A DNA stretch of 64,000 nt from positions 43,940 to 107,939 of the forward strand of contig JBQTJI010000013.1 of NCBI GenBank assembly GCA_052387255.1, written 5' to 3'. The notes below the pieces were generated by a model that was not told the DNA's origin, made no database searches, and worked only from the letters and a program-made list of their open reading frames with translations. Below are positions 25,014-33,231 of the stretch, in pieces. How positions within the stretch are numbered: the stretch's first letter is position 1; each line of letters begins with the position of its first letter. The stretch comes from JBBQXK01 sp052387255 (lineage in GTDB: Bacteria > Pseudomonadota > Alphaproteobacteria > Rhodobacterales > Rhodobacteraceae). A program made the position numbers and the translations under genes.

Positions 25014-25604
25014 ATGTTCACGGGGATCATCACCGATGTCGGCCGGGTACTGGCGCTGCAGCAGCAGGGCGACCTGCGCGCGCGCATCGGCACCGCCTAT
25101 GACACCGGCGGCATCGACATCGGCGCGTCGATCGCCTGCGACGGGGTCTGCCTGACGGCGGTTGCCCTGGGGCCGGGCTGGTTCGAGGTGCAGGCGTCCG
25201 CCGAGACCCTGTCGAAGACCACCATCGGCGGCTGGACCACCGGGCGGCGGATCAACCTCGAACGCGCGCTGAAGGTCGGGGACGAACTGGGCGGGCATAT
25301 CGTGTCGGGCCACGTCGATGGCCTGGCGCATGTGGTCGCCACGCGGCCCGAAGGCGACAGCCTGCGCGTCACCTTCCGCGCCCCCCATGCCCTGGCGGGG
25401 TTCGTGGCCCCCAAGGGGTCGGTCGCCCTGAACGGCACCTCGCTGACGGTGAACGAGGTCGATGGCACCGATTTCGGCATCAACTTCATCCCCCACACGC
25501 AAACCGCCACGACCTGGGGCGACGTGGCCCTGGGCGATGCCGTGAACCTCGAGATCGACACGCTGGCCCGTTACGTCGCCCGCCTGCGGGAGTGGGGCGC
25601 ATGA
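25014..25604 (+). CDS. ribE: riboflavin synthase, alpha chain
   Basis: 196-residue cytosolic enzyme that dismutates two 6,7-dimethyl-8-ribityllumazines to riboflavin. Two lumazine-binding repeats are visible. The first has MFTGIITDVG and IACDGVCLTAV; the second has GHIVSGHVDGLAHV and VALNGTSLTVNEVDG. The ATG at 25014 follows AGGAGG at 25001-25006; an upstream in-frame TTG is too close to it. The stop overlaps the ATG of the next gene (ATGA). No FMN riboswitch was seen in the 144-bp leader shared with divergent kpsS. Confidence 0.95.
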   Translation: MFTGIITDVGRVLALQQQGDLRARIGTAYDTGGIDIGASIACDGVCLTAVALGPGWFEVQASAETLSKTTIGGWTTGRRINLERALKVGDELGGHIVSGHVDGLAHVVATRPEGDSLRVTFRAPHALAGFVAPKGSVALNGTSLTVNEVDGTDFGINFIPHTQTATTWGDVALGDAVNLEIDTLARYVARLREWGA

Positions 25605-26146
25605 TCGGCCACAATGATGGCCCGACGATGGAGCCGGGGGCGGCCTGGCGCAGGCACTGCTGGACGCAGGCACGCGACCGCCTGCTGCCGCACCTGCCCA
25701 TCGAGGTCCTGCGCGGACGGCTGCGGCGTGCGGCGGACCTCGGCCTCGACTACCGCGCCTACGCGGGCATCCGGGCGGCCACGGGGCACGATGTCGTGGC
25801 CGTCCTATTCTCGTCGAACGCCCTGGCCGCGCATCCGCTGCCCGCCCCCGACCGCCTGGCGAAACTGGCCGCCATCGGCGGGGCGCAGCGGATCGGCCTG
25901 GCCACCCGCCCGCTGGCCGCACCCGCCCTGCTGCAGGCGGCGGACGGCGCGCTCGACGCGGCCCATGCGGCCCCCGACCACCTGGCCCGCTGGTCCGACG
26001 CCCGCGCAACGCTGCGCAGGGCGCTCGGACGCACCCCCGGCGACCGGGCCATCCTGATCGGCGCGCACTTGCTGGAGGCCGAGTGGTGCGCGGCAGGCGG
26101 GCTGGCCGGTTACCTGCCCGAGACGCGCTACTTTGCCGGGCCCTGA
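25601..26146 (+). CDS. hypothetical protein coupled to ribE
   Basis: 181-residue cytosolic protein not recognised. It starts at the ATG overlapping the ribE stop, so it is co-translated with riboflavin synthase. It is rich in Ala, Arg and Leu and mostly helical, with a Trp/Arg N-terminal part (AWRRHCWTQARDRLLPHLP) and later segments GLDYRAYAGIRAATGHDVVAV and DRAILIGAHLLEAEW. No signal peptide, metal site or cofactor motif is evident. The repeat copy A and then a convergent CoA-binding-protein gene follow. A role in flavin metabolism is only suggested by position. Confidence 0.75.
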   Translation: MIGHNDGPTMEPGAAWRRHCWTQARDRLLPHLPIEVLRGRLRRAADLGLDYRAYAGIRAATGHDVVAVLFSSNALAAHPLPAPDRLAKLAAIGGAQRIGLATRPLAAPALLQAADGALDAAHAAPDHLARWSDARATLRRALGRTPGDRAILIGAHLLEAEWCAAGGLAGYLPETRYFAGP

Positions 26147-26170
26147 CCGACCCCTTCTCTGACCCCTCAT

Positions 26171-26220
26171 CTGTTCGCAAATATCCCACGGGGGGTCCGG
26201 GGGGTGTGAAACCCCCCGGC
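26171..26220 (+). repeat. interspersed 3'-flanking repeat, copy A
   Basis: Starts CTGTTCGCAAATATCCCACG, then GGGGGGTCC and a GGGGGG...CCCCCC hairpin. It lies 25 bases after the stop of the 181-residue protein, in the gene's orientation. It matches copies at 40117-40163 and 17088-17139. Confidence 0.75.
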
Positions 26221-26246
26221 CTTTGTCGCACCACGGGCACACCGCT

Positions 26247-26690
26247 TCAGACGGCGCGCTGGATCCCCAGCCGGGGCATCTCGATGGCCGGGCAGCGGTT
26301 CATCACCACCCGCAGGCCCGCCGCCCGCGCCCGCGCTGCCGCTGCCTCGTCGCGGACGCCCAACTGCATCCACACGGCCCCCGCCCCGATGGCAATCGCC
26401 TCGTCCACCACGGCCCCCGCCTCTTCCGACCGGCGAAAGATGTCGACCAGATCGACCGACCCGTCGATGGCTGCAAGCGAAGGCTGCACCATCTGGCCCA
26501 GGGCGATCTTGCCCGCCTGACCGGGATTGACCGGGATCACGACGTAACCCTGCCGGGCCAGAAACGCGGCAACGCCGTGGCTGGGCCGGTCGGGGTTGGG
26601 CGACCAGCCGACCACGGCCACGGTGCGCGCAAGGGTCAGGATGGCGCGGATGTCGGTTTCGGTCGCATCAGGGATGGTCGCATCGGGCAT
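26247..26690 (-). CDS. CoA-binding domain protein (YccU-like)
   Basis: 147-residue single-domain Rossmann protein. The nucleotide-binding start TVAVVGWSPNPDRPSHGVAAF lies near residue 24, YVVIPVNPGQAGK near residue 52, VDIFRRSEEAGAVVDEAI near residue 83, and the end is AAGLRVVMNRCPAIE. These are standard for the CoA_binding_2 family. Two adjacent ATGs (26693, 26690) follow GGAGG; the second has the better spacing. Known relatives bind CoA or acetyl-CoA, but a specific reaction is unknown. It is downstream of rlmB's terminator on the same strand. Confidence 0.85.
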   Translation of the reverse strand: MPDATIPDATETDIRAILTLARTVAVVGWSPNPDRPSHGVAAFLARQGYVVIPVNPGQAGKIALGQMVQPSLAAIDGSVDLVDIFRRSEEAGAVVDEAIAIGAGAVWMQLGVRDEAAAARARAAGLRVVMNRCPAIEMPRLGIQRAV

Positions 26691-26749
26691 CATCGCCTCC
26701 GGTCGTGCCGCGAGCCTGCCCGGTTCATCCTGCCCAGGCAAGCCCGCCC

Positions 26750-26780
26750 AAAAAAAGCGCCCGAACCAGAGGCCGGGCGC
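26750..26780 (-). terminator. Rho-independent terminator downstream of rlmB
   Basis: Seven-base stem (GCGCCCG / CGGGCGC at 26757-26763 and 26774-26780). On the minus strand it is followed by a run of seven T (complement of 26750-26756). It lies about 120 bp beyond the rlmB stop and upstream of the CoA-binding-protein gene. Confidence 0.8.
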
Positions 26781-26897
26781 AGGCGCGGAACGAGGGACAG
26801 TCGTCGAGCACGGGGTTCCGACCCGCCGCCCATCTTACATATGGGCAGGCACCCCGCGTCCTGCCAGAGCGGTTCGCACAAGTGTGAACGGACAGCG

Positions 26898-27680
26898 TCA
26901 CCCGCCCCGCGTCGATGCGGCATACAGCGCCACCGCCGCCGCATTCGACACGTTGAGCGACCCGAAGCTGCCGCCCGCCGGAATGCGGACCAGCCGGTCG
27001 CAGGTGTCACGGGTCCGTTCGCGCAGCCCCGGCCCCTCGGCCCCCAGCACCAGCCCGACCGGCCGCGTGCCCGCCCCGGCCAGCCCCTCGTCCAGCGTCA
27101 TCTCGGCTGCCCCATCCAGGCCCAGCAGGACATAGCCCATGCCCTGCAGCCGCTCCATCGCCTCGGCCAGGTTCGTCACCCGCAGGTAGGGCTGGCGTTC
27201 CAGCGCACCGCTGGCGGCCTTGGCCAGGGCCCCGGTCTCGGGCGCGGAATGGCGCAGGGGCGCGATCACCGCGCGCGCGCCGAACACCTCGGCCGACCGC
27301 AGCACCGCGCCCACGTTGTGCGGGTCGGTCACGCGGTCCAGGCAGACAACCAGCGGCAGCCCCTCCCCTGCCGCCGCCAGGTCGTCCAGCGTCCCCCAGC
27401 GCATTGCCCGCACCTCCAGCGCCGCCCCCTGATGCACCGAGCCGTCGTCGAGCGGCACGTCGAAGCGGCGCGGATCGACCACCTCGGGCACAAGGCCCGC
27501 CGCCGTCTCGGCCCCCTCCAGCCGGTCGAGCGCGTTCTTGGTCACGACCAGCCGCAGCTTTTCGCGCCGGGGGTTCAGCAGCGCATCGCGCACGGCGTGC
27601 AGGCCGAACAGCCACAGCGTCTCGCGCGCCTCATCCCGGCGGGCGCGTTCCTTGTCGACCACCCAGTCGGGCTTTTTCAT
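26898..27680 (-). CDS. rlmB: 23S rRNA (guanosine-2'-O-)-methyltransferase RlmB, SpoU family
   Basis: 260-residue SPOUT methyltransferase acting on ribosomal RNA, predicted at G2251. The N-terminal substrate-binding domain (WLFGLHAVRDALLNPRREK) is followed by the knot domain. Motif 1 is DRVTDPHNVGAVLRSAEVFGA in outline near residue 115, motif 2 GLVLGAEGPGLRERT near residue 205, and motif 3 IPAGGSFGSLNVSNAAAVALY near residue 233. The ATG at 27680 is used. The G2251 assignment is by family resemblance; a SpoU paralogue with another target cannot be excluded. tRNA-Tyr is divergent upstream. Confidence 0.88.
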   Translation of the reverse strand: MKKPDWVVDKERARRDEARETLWLFGLHAVRDALLNPRREKLRLVVTKNALDRLEGAETAAGLVPEVVDPRRFDVPLDDGSVHQGAALEVRAMRWGTLDDLAAAGEGLPLVVCLDRVTDPHNVGAVLRSAEVFGARAVIAPLRHSAPETGALAKAASGALERQPYLRVTNLAEAMERLQGMGYVLLGLDGAAEMTLDEGLAGAGTRPVGLVLGAEGPGLRERTRDTCDRLVRIPAGGSFGSLNVSNAAAVALYAASTRGG

Positions 27681-27814
27681 CACCGGCTCTCCTGCAGTGT
27701 CGGCCAGGCTGTAGTGCAGGAACCGCGCCGGGGGAAGCGGCCCGATCGGCCGCGATCTGCGCCCGATCCGCCTTGACGCCCCCCCGAGCCTTCGCTATTC
27801 CCCCCGTCCAGAGT

Positions 27815-27898
27815 GGGCGACGCGCTGCAAGGTGCGGCAGGAGACTGTAACTCTCCCGGGGCGACCCGTGCCTGGTTCGATTCCAGGGTCGCCCACCA
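27815..27898 (+). tRNA. tRNA-Tyr (anticodon GTA)
   Basis: 84-base class II tRNA. The acceptor GGGCGAC pairs perfectly with GTCGCCC, and the ACCA end is encoded. The anticodon stem is GGAGA/TCTCC with loop CTGTAAC and GTA at 27847-27849. The long variable arm is CGGG-GCGA-CCCG and the T-arm CCTGG-TTCGATT-CCAGG. The 127 bp after it contain no gene I can support. Confidence 0.93.
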
Positions 27899-28025
27899 AT
27901 ACCTCAGATAGTATGTTGCTTTTGCTGGATCTCCGAGCAACAGAGAGACTCTGCCAGCTGTCCCGAGAACGGCCGGATGCCATTTCTGGCGACAGCCGGC
28001 ATCAGGCCCCGGCGCAGGTGAACCG

Positions 28026-28625
28026 TCAGCGGTCGTTCACCACGGGCGCGCGGGCCGGGGTCGTTGCGGCCACCTGCTGCGCCTCCGGGCCTTCGGGATA
28101 GATGAACCCGCTGACCGGATTGACCCGGCCCATCACGCCCGGATCGCCCTCGACCCGCACCGCCGACCAGTCGCCCGCCTGGGACACGTCCACCACGGCC
28201 ATGCCCAGCGACACCTGGTTGCGCTTCCAGTTGGCGTGGTCGACCAGGATGGTCCGGTCATCGACGAGCTCGGCCACCACCGCGACATGGCCCATCGGCA
28301 TCTTGCTGTTGCCCGCGAACACCATCACGGCCCCTTCCTGCGGCGTGGCCCCGCGGTCGTACAGGCCCTTGGCCGCAGCCCACCAGGTCTTGGCGTTGCC
28401 CTTGATCGCGACCCCGCTGGCGGTGCGGGCGAAAGGCACGCACCAGACCCGCTGGCCTTTTGCACGCATCCGCTTGGCCTCGGCCACCGCCACCAGCACG
28501 GCGTCGCGCTCGGCCTGGGGTTCGGTGCGACGCGATGGTGTGGCCATCGCAGCGTCGGGCATCAGGGCGGCCAGCAGGGCAGCAGCAAGCACAAGGCACC
28601 AGGCGGCGCGGATCGTCCGGATCAT
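28026..28625 (-). CDS. secreted CHAP-domain amidase/peptidase-like protein
   Basis: 199-residue exported protein. A signal peptide (AWCLVLAAALLAALMPDAAMA) is followed by a CHAP domain of the NlpC/P60 superfamily. The nucleophile context VWCVPFAR has Cys62, the general-base context MPMGHVAVV has His113, and a polar third position is likely in VDHANWK. Such enzymes usually cut peptidoglycan peptides in the periplasm. The ATG at 28625 has GGGGGAC upstream. The C-terminal tail (AQQVAATTPARAPVV) is low complexity. It is the last gene after the TerC-like gene, from which a terminator separates it. Confidence 0.88.
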   Translation of the reverse strand: MIRTIRAAWCLVLAAALLAALMPDAAMATPSRRTEPQAERDAVLVAVAEAKRMRAKGQRVWCVPFARTASGVAIKGNAKTWWAAAKGLYDRGATPQEGAVMVFAGNSKMPMGHVAVVAELVDDRTILVDHANWKRNQVSLGMAVVDVSQAGDWSAVRVEGDPGVMGRVNPVSGFIYPEGPEAQQVAATTPARAPVVNDR

Positions 28626-28777
28626 CAGTGTCCCCCGTCGTTCGGTCGTGTTGGCACCGCGAGCAGCAGGTGCGCCCGCAACCTGCAACAGCGCCCCTGC
28701 GGCGCACAAGCAGCCCTCTGGCCCGGCGGCGGGAACCTGCCACAGCCTGCAGCCCCATCGGCGGCTCCCCGCCGCAC

Positions 28778-28806
28778 AAAAAAGGCCCGCACCGATGGCG
28801 CGGGCC
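28778..28806 (-). terminator. Rho-independent terminator downstream of the TerC-like gene
   Basis: Seven-base stem GGCCCGC (28784-28790) with GCGGGCC (28800-28806). On the minus strand a run of six T (complement of 28778-28783) follows. It starts 25 bases after the stop at 28831. Confidence 0.82.
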
Positions 28807-28830
28807 CTGGTCAGGCGTGCAGGCCGACCG

Positions 28831-29544
28831 TCAGGGCGTGGCGGGGGCCGAGGCTGTCGGCGGTTCGGGCGCGGCTTGGGGGTCCATGAACGGCAAGTCG
28901 ACAAAACCGTCGTAGATCATCTTCAGCGAGACGTAGAGAATCAGCACCAGGCCGACCCAGGCGATCCAGCGGTGCTTGGCCAGGAGCTTGGCCACGAAGG
29001 TCGCGGCAAGCCCCATCAGCGCGATGGACAGCACCAGCCCGATGATCAGCACCGTCGGATGGTCATGCGCCGCCCCGGCCACGGCCAGCACGTTGTCAAG
29101 GCTCATCGACACATCGGCGATGATGATCTGGATCGCCGCCTGCATCAGCGTCTTGCGCGGCGCGCGGCCCGCGACGCTGCCGTCGCGGTTCAGGTCGCTG
29201 TCGTCCAGCGCCTCGACCGCCTCTTCGGTCTGGGCACCGTGCCCTTCGCGCAGTTCGCGGTACATCTTCCAGCAGACCCACAGCAGCAGGATGCCCCCGG
29301 CCAGCAACAGCCCGGTGATCCCCAGAAGCGTCGTCGTGATCAGCGCAAAGCCGATGCGCAGCACGGTCGCGGCGATGATGCCGATCAGGATCGCCTTGTT
29401 GCGCTGTTCCTTGGGCAGGCCGGCGGCGGCCAGCCCGATGACCACCGCATTGTCGCCCGCCAGCACGAGGTCGATCATGATGACCTGGCCAAGTGCGGTC
29501 AGGCCGGGGCCGGTGAAGATTTCGGCAAAGATTTCCTGCAACAC
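28831..29544 (-). CDS. TerC family integral membrane protein (YjbE-like)
   Basis: 237-residue inner-membrane protein with about six to seven hydrophobic segments. Two intramembrane acidic motifs typify TerC: IDLVLAGDNAVVIGLAA near residue 25 and IIIADVSMSLDNVLAVAGAA near residue 140. Both contain the DN(A/V) pair implicated in metal handling. A charged cytosolic loop (EEAVEALDDSDLNRDG) separates the halves, and the tail is Pro/Ala-rich. Relatives are linked to manganese or calcium efflux and metallation of exported proteins; specificity here is not shown. The GTG at 29544 with GGGGGA upstream is the start. No manganese riboswitch (yybP-ykoY) was recognised in the short leader. Confidence 0.88.
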   Translation of the reverse strand: MLQEIFAEIFTGPGLTALGQVIMIDLVLAGDNAVVIGLAAAGLPKEQRNKAILIGIIAATVLRIGFALITTTLLGITGLLLAGGILLLWVCWKMYRELREGHGAQTEEAVEALDDSDLNRDGSVAGRAPRKTLMQAAIQIIIADVSMSLDNVLAVAGAAHDHPTVLIIGLVLSIALMGLAATFVAKLLAKHRWIAWVGLVLILYVSLKMIYDGFVDLPFMDPQAAPEPPTASAPATP

Positions 29545-29659
29545 GATGATCCCCCGTGCGTTTGCGTCTGGCCTTCCTAGTGTGAACCGCCGCGCGCATC
29601 AACCGCCTTTGGCCTGCGGGGATTGCGCCTTTTGCCGCCAGGGATTAGGTCGCTTGGCC

Positions 29660-30439
29660 ATGTTGTCCTACCAGCACCAGTACCACGCCGGAAACCTGGC
29701 CGACGTGCACAAGCACGCGCTTCTGGCGGTGATGCTGGACTATCTGACGGCCAAGGCCAAACCCCTGACCTATCTCGAGACCCACGCCGGGCGTGGCCTG
29801 TACGACCTGTCGTCCGAGGCGGCGCTGCGCACGGGCGAGGCGGCGGCGGGGGTGGGGGCGGTCGAGGCACGGTTCCCCCCGGACCATCCCTGGCGGCAGC
29901 GCCTGGCCGAGGTGCGGGCGATGCACGGGGACCGCGCCTATCCGGGATCACCCATGATCGCGGCCCTGTCCTTGCGCGAGGGGGACGTGATCCACCTGGC
30001 CGAACTGCATCCGCAGGAACACGCGGCCCTTGTCACCGCCGCCGCCCCCTGGGGCGCGCATGTCCACCGCCGCGACGGGTTCGAGATGGCCCTGGCCCTG
30101 ACCCCGCCTATGCCACGCCGGGGCCTCATGCTGATCGACCCGAGCTGGGAGGTGAAGGCGGACTATGCCCTTGTGCCCGACGTGCTGGCCAAGGTGCACG
30201 CCAAGTGGAACGTGGGCGTGCTGGCGCTGTGGTATCCGCTGCTGGCCGACGCGCCCCATGCGCCGATGCTGCGGCGGCTGGCCGAGCGGTTTCCGGCGGC
30301 CCTGCGCCACGAGGTGCGGTTTCCCCCGGCGCGCGACGGGCACCGGATGACCGGGTCGGGGATGTTCGTCGTCAACCCGCCCTGGGGTCTGGACGACCGG
30401 GCCGCCGAGGTTGCGCGCGCCATCGAAGCCCGCGCCTGA
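29660..30439 (+). CDS. rlmJ: 23S rRNA (adenine2030-N6)-methyltransferase
   Basis: 259-residue methyltransferase. N-terminal motif LSYQHQYHAGNLADVHKHALL is characteristic of RlmJ (only part needed: HAGNxADVxKH). THAGRGLYDL near residue 40 contributes to SAM binding, and the catalytic N6-adenine motif appears as LIDPSWEVK near residue 160 (DPPY-type, here DPSW). GSGMFVVNPPWGLD lies near the end. The ATG at 29660 is used. It is monocistronic on the plus strand and convergent with lpxK, whose stop is 21 bases away. Confidence 0.93.
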   Translation: MLSYQHQYHAGNLADVHKHALLAVMLDYLTAKAKPLTYLETHAGRGLYDLSSEAALRTGEAAAGVGAVEARFPPDHPWRQRLAEVRAMHGDRAYPGSPMIAALSLREGDVIHLAELHPQEHAALVTAAAPWGAHVHRRDGFEMALALTPPMPRRGLMLIDPSWEVKADYALVPDVLAKVHAKWNVGVLALWYPLLADAPHAPMLRRLAERFPAALRHEVRFPPARDGHRMTGSGMFVVNPPWGLDDRAAEVARAIEARA

Positions 30440-30460
30440 CCGCACGGGCCATCGGCGCGG

Positions 30461-31450
30461 TCACAGGCCGATCCGCCCAAGCGCATCGTCAAGCGGTTGC
30501 GTGTCGTCCAGCAGCAGTCGCACGGGCAGCGTCAACACACGCGAACGAAAGGTCGCAGGCAGGCGCACCGCGTCCTTCTCGGTGGTGACAAGCTGCGCCC
30601 CCAGGGTGCCCGCGTCGCGTTCCAGCCGCAGAAGCAGCGCCTCGGACAGTGGCTGATGATCGTCCAGCGCCACGGTGCGGGCCAGAATGGCACCTTGCCC
30701 TTCCAGCGTGGCAAAGAACTTTGCGGGTCGCCCGATGCCCGCAAAGGCCAGCACCCGCAGGCCCTGCCAGTCCATGCCGGTGCGCAGCGGGACCAGATCG
30801 CCGGTCAGATGCGGCACGGTCAGGACGTGGCCCCAGGCGGCGCGGAACGCCGCCTGCGCCGGGGGCGGACCGATCGACAGCGTCAGGTCGGCGCGGGCCA
30901 GACCCGCCGCGACGGGTTCGCGCAAGGGCCCGGCGGGCAGGCAGCGGGCGTTGCCAAAGCCGGTCGCGGCGTCGATCACCACCAGCGACAGGTTTTTCAC
31001 CACCGACGGGTTCTGGTGCCCGTCGTCCAGAAGAACCGCCTGCGCCCCCGACGCCTCGGCCAGCCGCACCCCCGCCGCCCGGTCGCGGGCGACAAAGGTC
31101 GGCGCAAAGGCCGACAGAAGCAGCGGCTCGTCCCCCACATCCGCAGCGGCGTGCAGCCGCCCGTCCACCCGCACCGGCCCGGCCAGCCGCCCGCCATGGC
31201 CCCGCGACACCACCGCCACCGCGATGCCGCGCGCGGCCAGCCGTTCGATCAGAGCGATGATGGTCGGCGTCTTGCCGGTGCCGCCGACGGTCAGGTTGCC
31301 GACGCAGATCACCGGCACACCCGCGCGATACCCCGCCCGTGCCACCCGCCGTGCCGTTGCCGCCGCATAGAGCATGCCCAACGGGGCCAGCATCCGGGCG
31401 GCAAGGCCGGGGCGGTCGGGCGGGGTCTGCCAGAAATCGGGCGCGCGCAT
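30461..31450 (-). CDS. lpxK: tetraacyldisaccharide 4'-kinase (lipid A synthesis)
   Basis: 329-residue inner-membrane-associated kinase that phosphorylates the 4' position of the lipid A precursor. An N-terminal amphipathic/hydrophobic segment (LGMLYAAATARRVA) precedes the P-loop in VICVGNLTVGGTGKTPT near residue 48. SRGHGG near residue 82, LLLDDGHQNPSV-type (AVLLDDGHQNPSV) near residue 140, and LVTTEKDAVRLP near residue 288 follow. The ATG at 31450 has GAAGGAA upstream. It lies 44 bp after the Anbu gene on the same strand, so it may share the operon's transcript, although its function is unrelated. Confidence 0.95.
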   Translation of the reverse strand: MRAPDFWQTPPDRPGLAARMLAPLGMLYAAATARRVARAGYRAGVPVICVGNLTVGGTGKTPTIIALIERLAARGIAVAVVSRGHGGRLAGPVRVDGRLHAAADVGDEPLLLSAFAPTFVARDRAAGVRLAEASGAQAVLLDDGHQNPSVVKNLSLVVIDAATGFGNARCLPAGPLREPVAAGLARADLTLSIGPPPAQAAFRAAWGHVLTVPHLTGDLVPLRTGMDWQGLRVLAFAGIGRPAKFFATLEGQGAILARTVALDDHQPLSEALLLRLERDAGTLGAQLVTTEKDAVRLPATFRSRVLTLPVRLLLDDTQPLDDALGRIGL

Positions 31451-31494
31451 CGGGGTTCCTTCGCCCCGCGCAGGGGTCGGCGTCAAGGGCCGTG

Positions 31495-32217
31495 CTACAG
31501 CACGATCTGCGTGAACCCGTCGCGCAGTGCCCGGCTCCAGGCCTCGGACATGGCACGGAACGCCTCGTCCCCCGCCTCGATCCGCCGCCGTTCGGTGACC
31601 TTGCAGGCATCGCGCGCAATCACCGCCAGGTCCAGCGGCATCCCCACCGACAAGTTCGACCGCAGCGTCGAATCCATCGACAAGAGCACCGCCTTCTTGG
31701 CGTCCGACAGGCTGGTGTGCATCTTGACCACGCGGTCCAGGATCGGCTTGCCGTACTTGTGCTCGCCGATCTGCAGGAAGGGCGTATCCTCGGTCGCCTC
31801 GATGAAGTTGCCTTCGGGATAGATCAGGAACAGCCGCATCGCGCCGCCCGCGCGCTGCCCGCCGACGATCATCGACGCCGACGCCCCCTGCGCCATTTCC
31901 AGCTTCTCGTCGATGTCGCGGCGGACGGCGGCCAGCATGTTGCCGATGATCTCGGCCACCTTCAGCATCGTCGGGGCCAGCATGATCGAGGTGTCGGCAT
32001 CGGCGTCGGGGGCGTCGATGGCCTCGCGCAGGCGGGCAATCGTCGTCTGGGTCACCGACAGGCTGCCTGCCGTCAGGATGGTGATGACCCGCTCGCCGGG
32101 GTTCTCGAAATTGAACATCTTGCGGTAGATCGCGATGTTGTCGAGCCCCGCATTGGTGCGCGTGTCCGACAGCAGCACGATGCCCTCGTTCAGAAGAAGG
32201 CCGACGCAATAGGTCAT
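31495..32217 (-). CDS. Anbu, proteasome-like Ntn peptidase
   Basis: 240-residue ancestral beta-subunit homologue (bacterial proteasome homologue). The start MTYCVGLLLNEGIVLLSDTR places Thr2 as the N-terminal nucleophile after Met removal. Asp in SDTRTNAG and Lys-containing later segments complete the usual Ntn fold, and GGQRAGGAMRLFLIYPEGNFIEA is typical of Anbu. The ATG at 32217 is forced by the need for Thr at position 2. It assembles as a helical or ring oligomer in known cases; substrates are unknown. Transglutaminase, alpha-E and ATP-grasp genes lie upstream on the same strand, the classic Anbu association. Confidence 0.92.
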   Translation of the reverse strand: MTYCVGLLLNEGIVLLSDTRTNAGLDNIAIYRKMFNFENPGERVITILTAGSLSVTQTTIARLREAIDAPDADADTSIMLAPTMLKVAEIIGNMLAAVRRDIDEKLEMAQGASASMIVGGQRAGGAMRLFLIYPEGNFIEATEDTPFLQIGEHKYGKPILDRVVKMHTSLSDAKKAVLLSMDSTLRSNLSVGMPLDLAVIARDACKVTERRRIEAGDEAFRAMSEAWSRALRDGFTQIVL

Positions 32218-32328
32218 GGATCTGTTCCCGGGCGCCGCGCCTGCCGCAGCGGCAGTCAGGCTAGCGGCGGGGCCGGACAAGGGAAAGCACGAAAGCGCGG
32301 CACCGGACCGGTGTTGCCGCGCTGCCGC

Positions 32329-33144
32329 TCAGATGATCGCGCTGCCGAAGGCCGCGCCCAGTACCGCAAAGGCCGCCCCCGCCGTCAGCCAGCGTGGCAG
32401 GGTCGGCAACTGGAACCGGCGTGCGGCAATCACGGCAGGCATCGCCATGTCATCGGGCACCACGGCATCGGCGCGATCGCCATCGTCGGTCGCAGCACCT
32501 GTTGCGGCAACGGTGGCGTGACTGTCCCCCGAGGCATCGTCGTCCAGGATGAACGGATCGAAGGCCAGGGCCTCGCTGATGACATCGGCGATCAGCGCCT
32601 CGGCCCTTGCCCCTTCGTCGGCGACAAGTGCCGCGATGCTGTCATCCGCGATGATGGCATCCGCAACGCTGGCATCCGGGGTGGCCAAGGGTTCTGCCGC
32701 GATGTCGGCATCTGCGGCAAGGTCGTCGTCGGCTGTTGCGACCTGCGACACCGCCCCGGGCACCATGCGGATCGGTTCGGCTTCGGCCACGGCGGCAAAG
32801 AAGGCGGCCATGTGAAAGGCGTCGCCCACGGGCTGCGTGTCGTCCGGGCGGGGAAGGTCGAACTTGCCCACGTTTTCGGCCAGGGCCTCGATCACCGCAA
32901 TGCGCGCGGCCTCGTCGGTGGCGGGATAGCGCCCGTCGGGTGCGCCGCTGCGGTGGACGCCCAGCCCGAAGTGCGACGCCCGCAGGTAGTCCTGCACCAC
33001 CTGGGGGGAACGGCCGAAGGCCGCTACCGTCGCGGGGTCCCGGAACAGGGCCATAGGCTGACCTGTCTTCTGTTCGCGTTCCTCTGCGAAAGTGTCGTCC
33101 GTCGCATCCGGCGAAAACATGTCGAAGTCGTAGTTCAAGCCCAT
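32329..33144 (-). CDS. unrecognised tail-anchored acidic protein in the Anbu operon
   Basis: 271-residue protein placed between the transglutaminase and Anbu genes. Residues 1-120 look folded (GLNYDFDMFSPDATDDTF; FGRSPQVVQDYLRASHFGLG). Residues about 125-240 are a low-complexity Ala/Asp-rich acidic stretch. The last 20 residues form one hydrophobic helix (WLTAGAAFAVLGAAFGSAII) with Arg/Pro before it, as in a C-tail anchor. No signal peptide is present. The gaps are 87 bp from the transglutaminase gene and 111 bp to Anbu. I know no characterised family. Its location suggests membrane tethering of the Anbu system, which is inference. Confidence 0.72.
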   Translation of the reverse strand: MGLNYDFDMFSPDATDDTFAEEREQKTGQPMALFRDPATVAAFGRSPQVVQDYLRASHFGLGVHRSGAPDGRYPATDEAARIAVIEALAENVGKFDLPRPDDTQPVGDAFHMAAFFAAVAEAEPIRMVPGAVSQVATADDDLAADADIAAEPLATPDASVADAIIADDSIAALVADEGARAEALIADVISEALAFDPFILDDDASGDSHATVAATGAATDDGDRADAVVPDDMAMPAVIAARRFQLPTLPRWLTAGAAFAVLGAAFGSAII

Positions 33145-33231
33145 GGTCTGTCCCCGCGCCCACCAGCGTTTACCTTGGTTAAGATGGCAAACGGGCGGCG
33201 CTCGGGCAGAGATGAGGCGAAAACGGGGCGA

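Noticed and set aside
24870..26240. N-terminal extension of kpsS to 26240
   Set aside because: The extension is antisense to ribE and the coupled 181-residue gene, and is rich in Arg/Pro. KpsS family members start near 24869.
27899..28025. AT-richer gap after tRNA-Tyr as a possible integration scar
   Set aside because: No integrase, direct repeat of the tRNA 3' end or gene remnant could be found in it.
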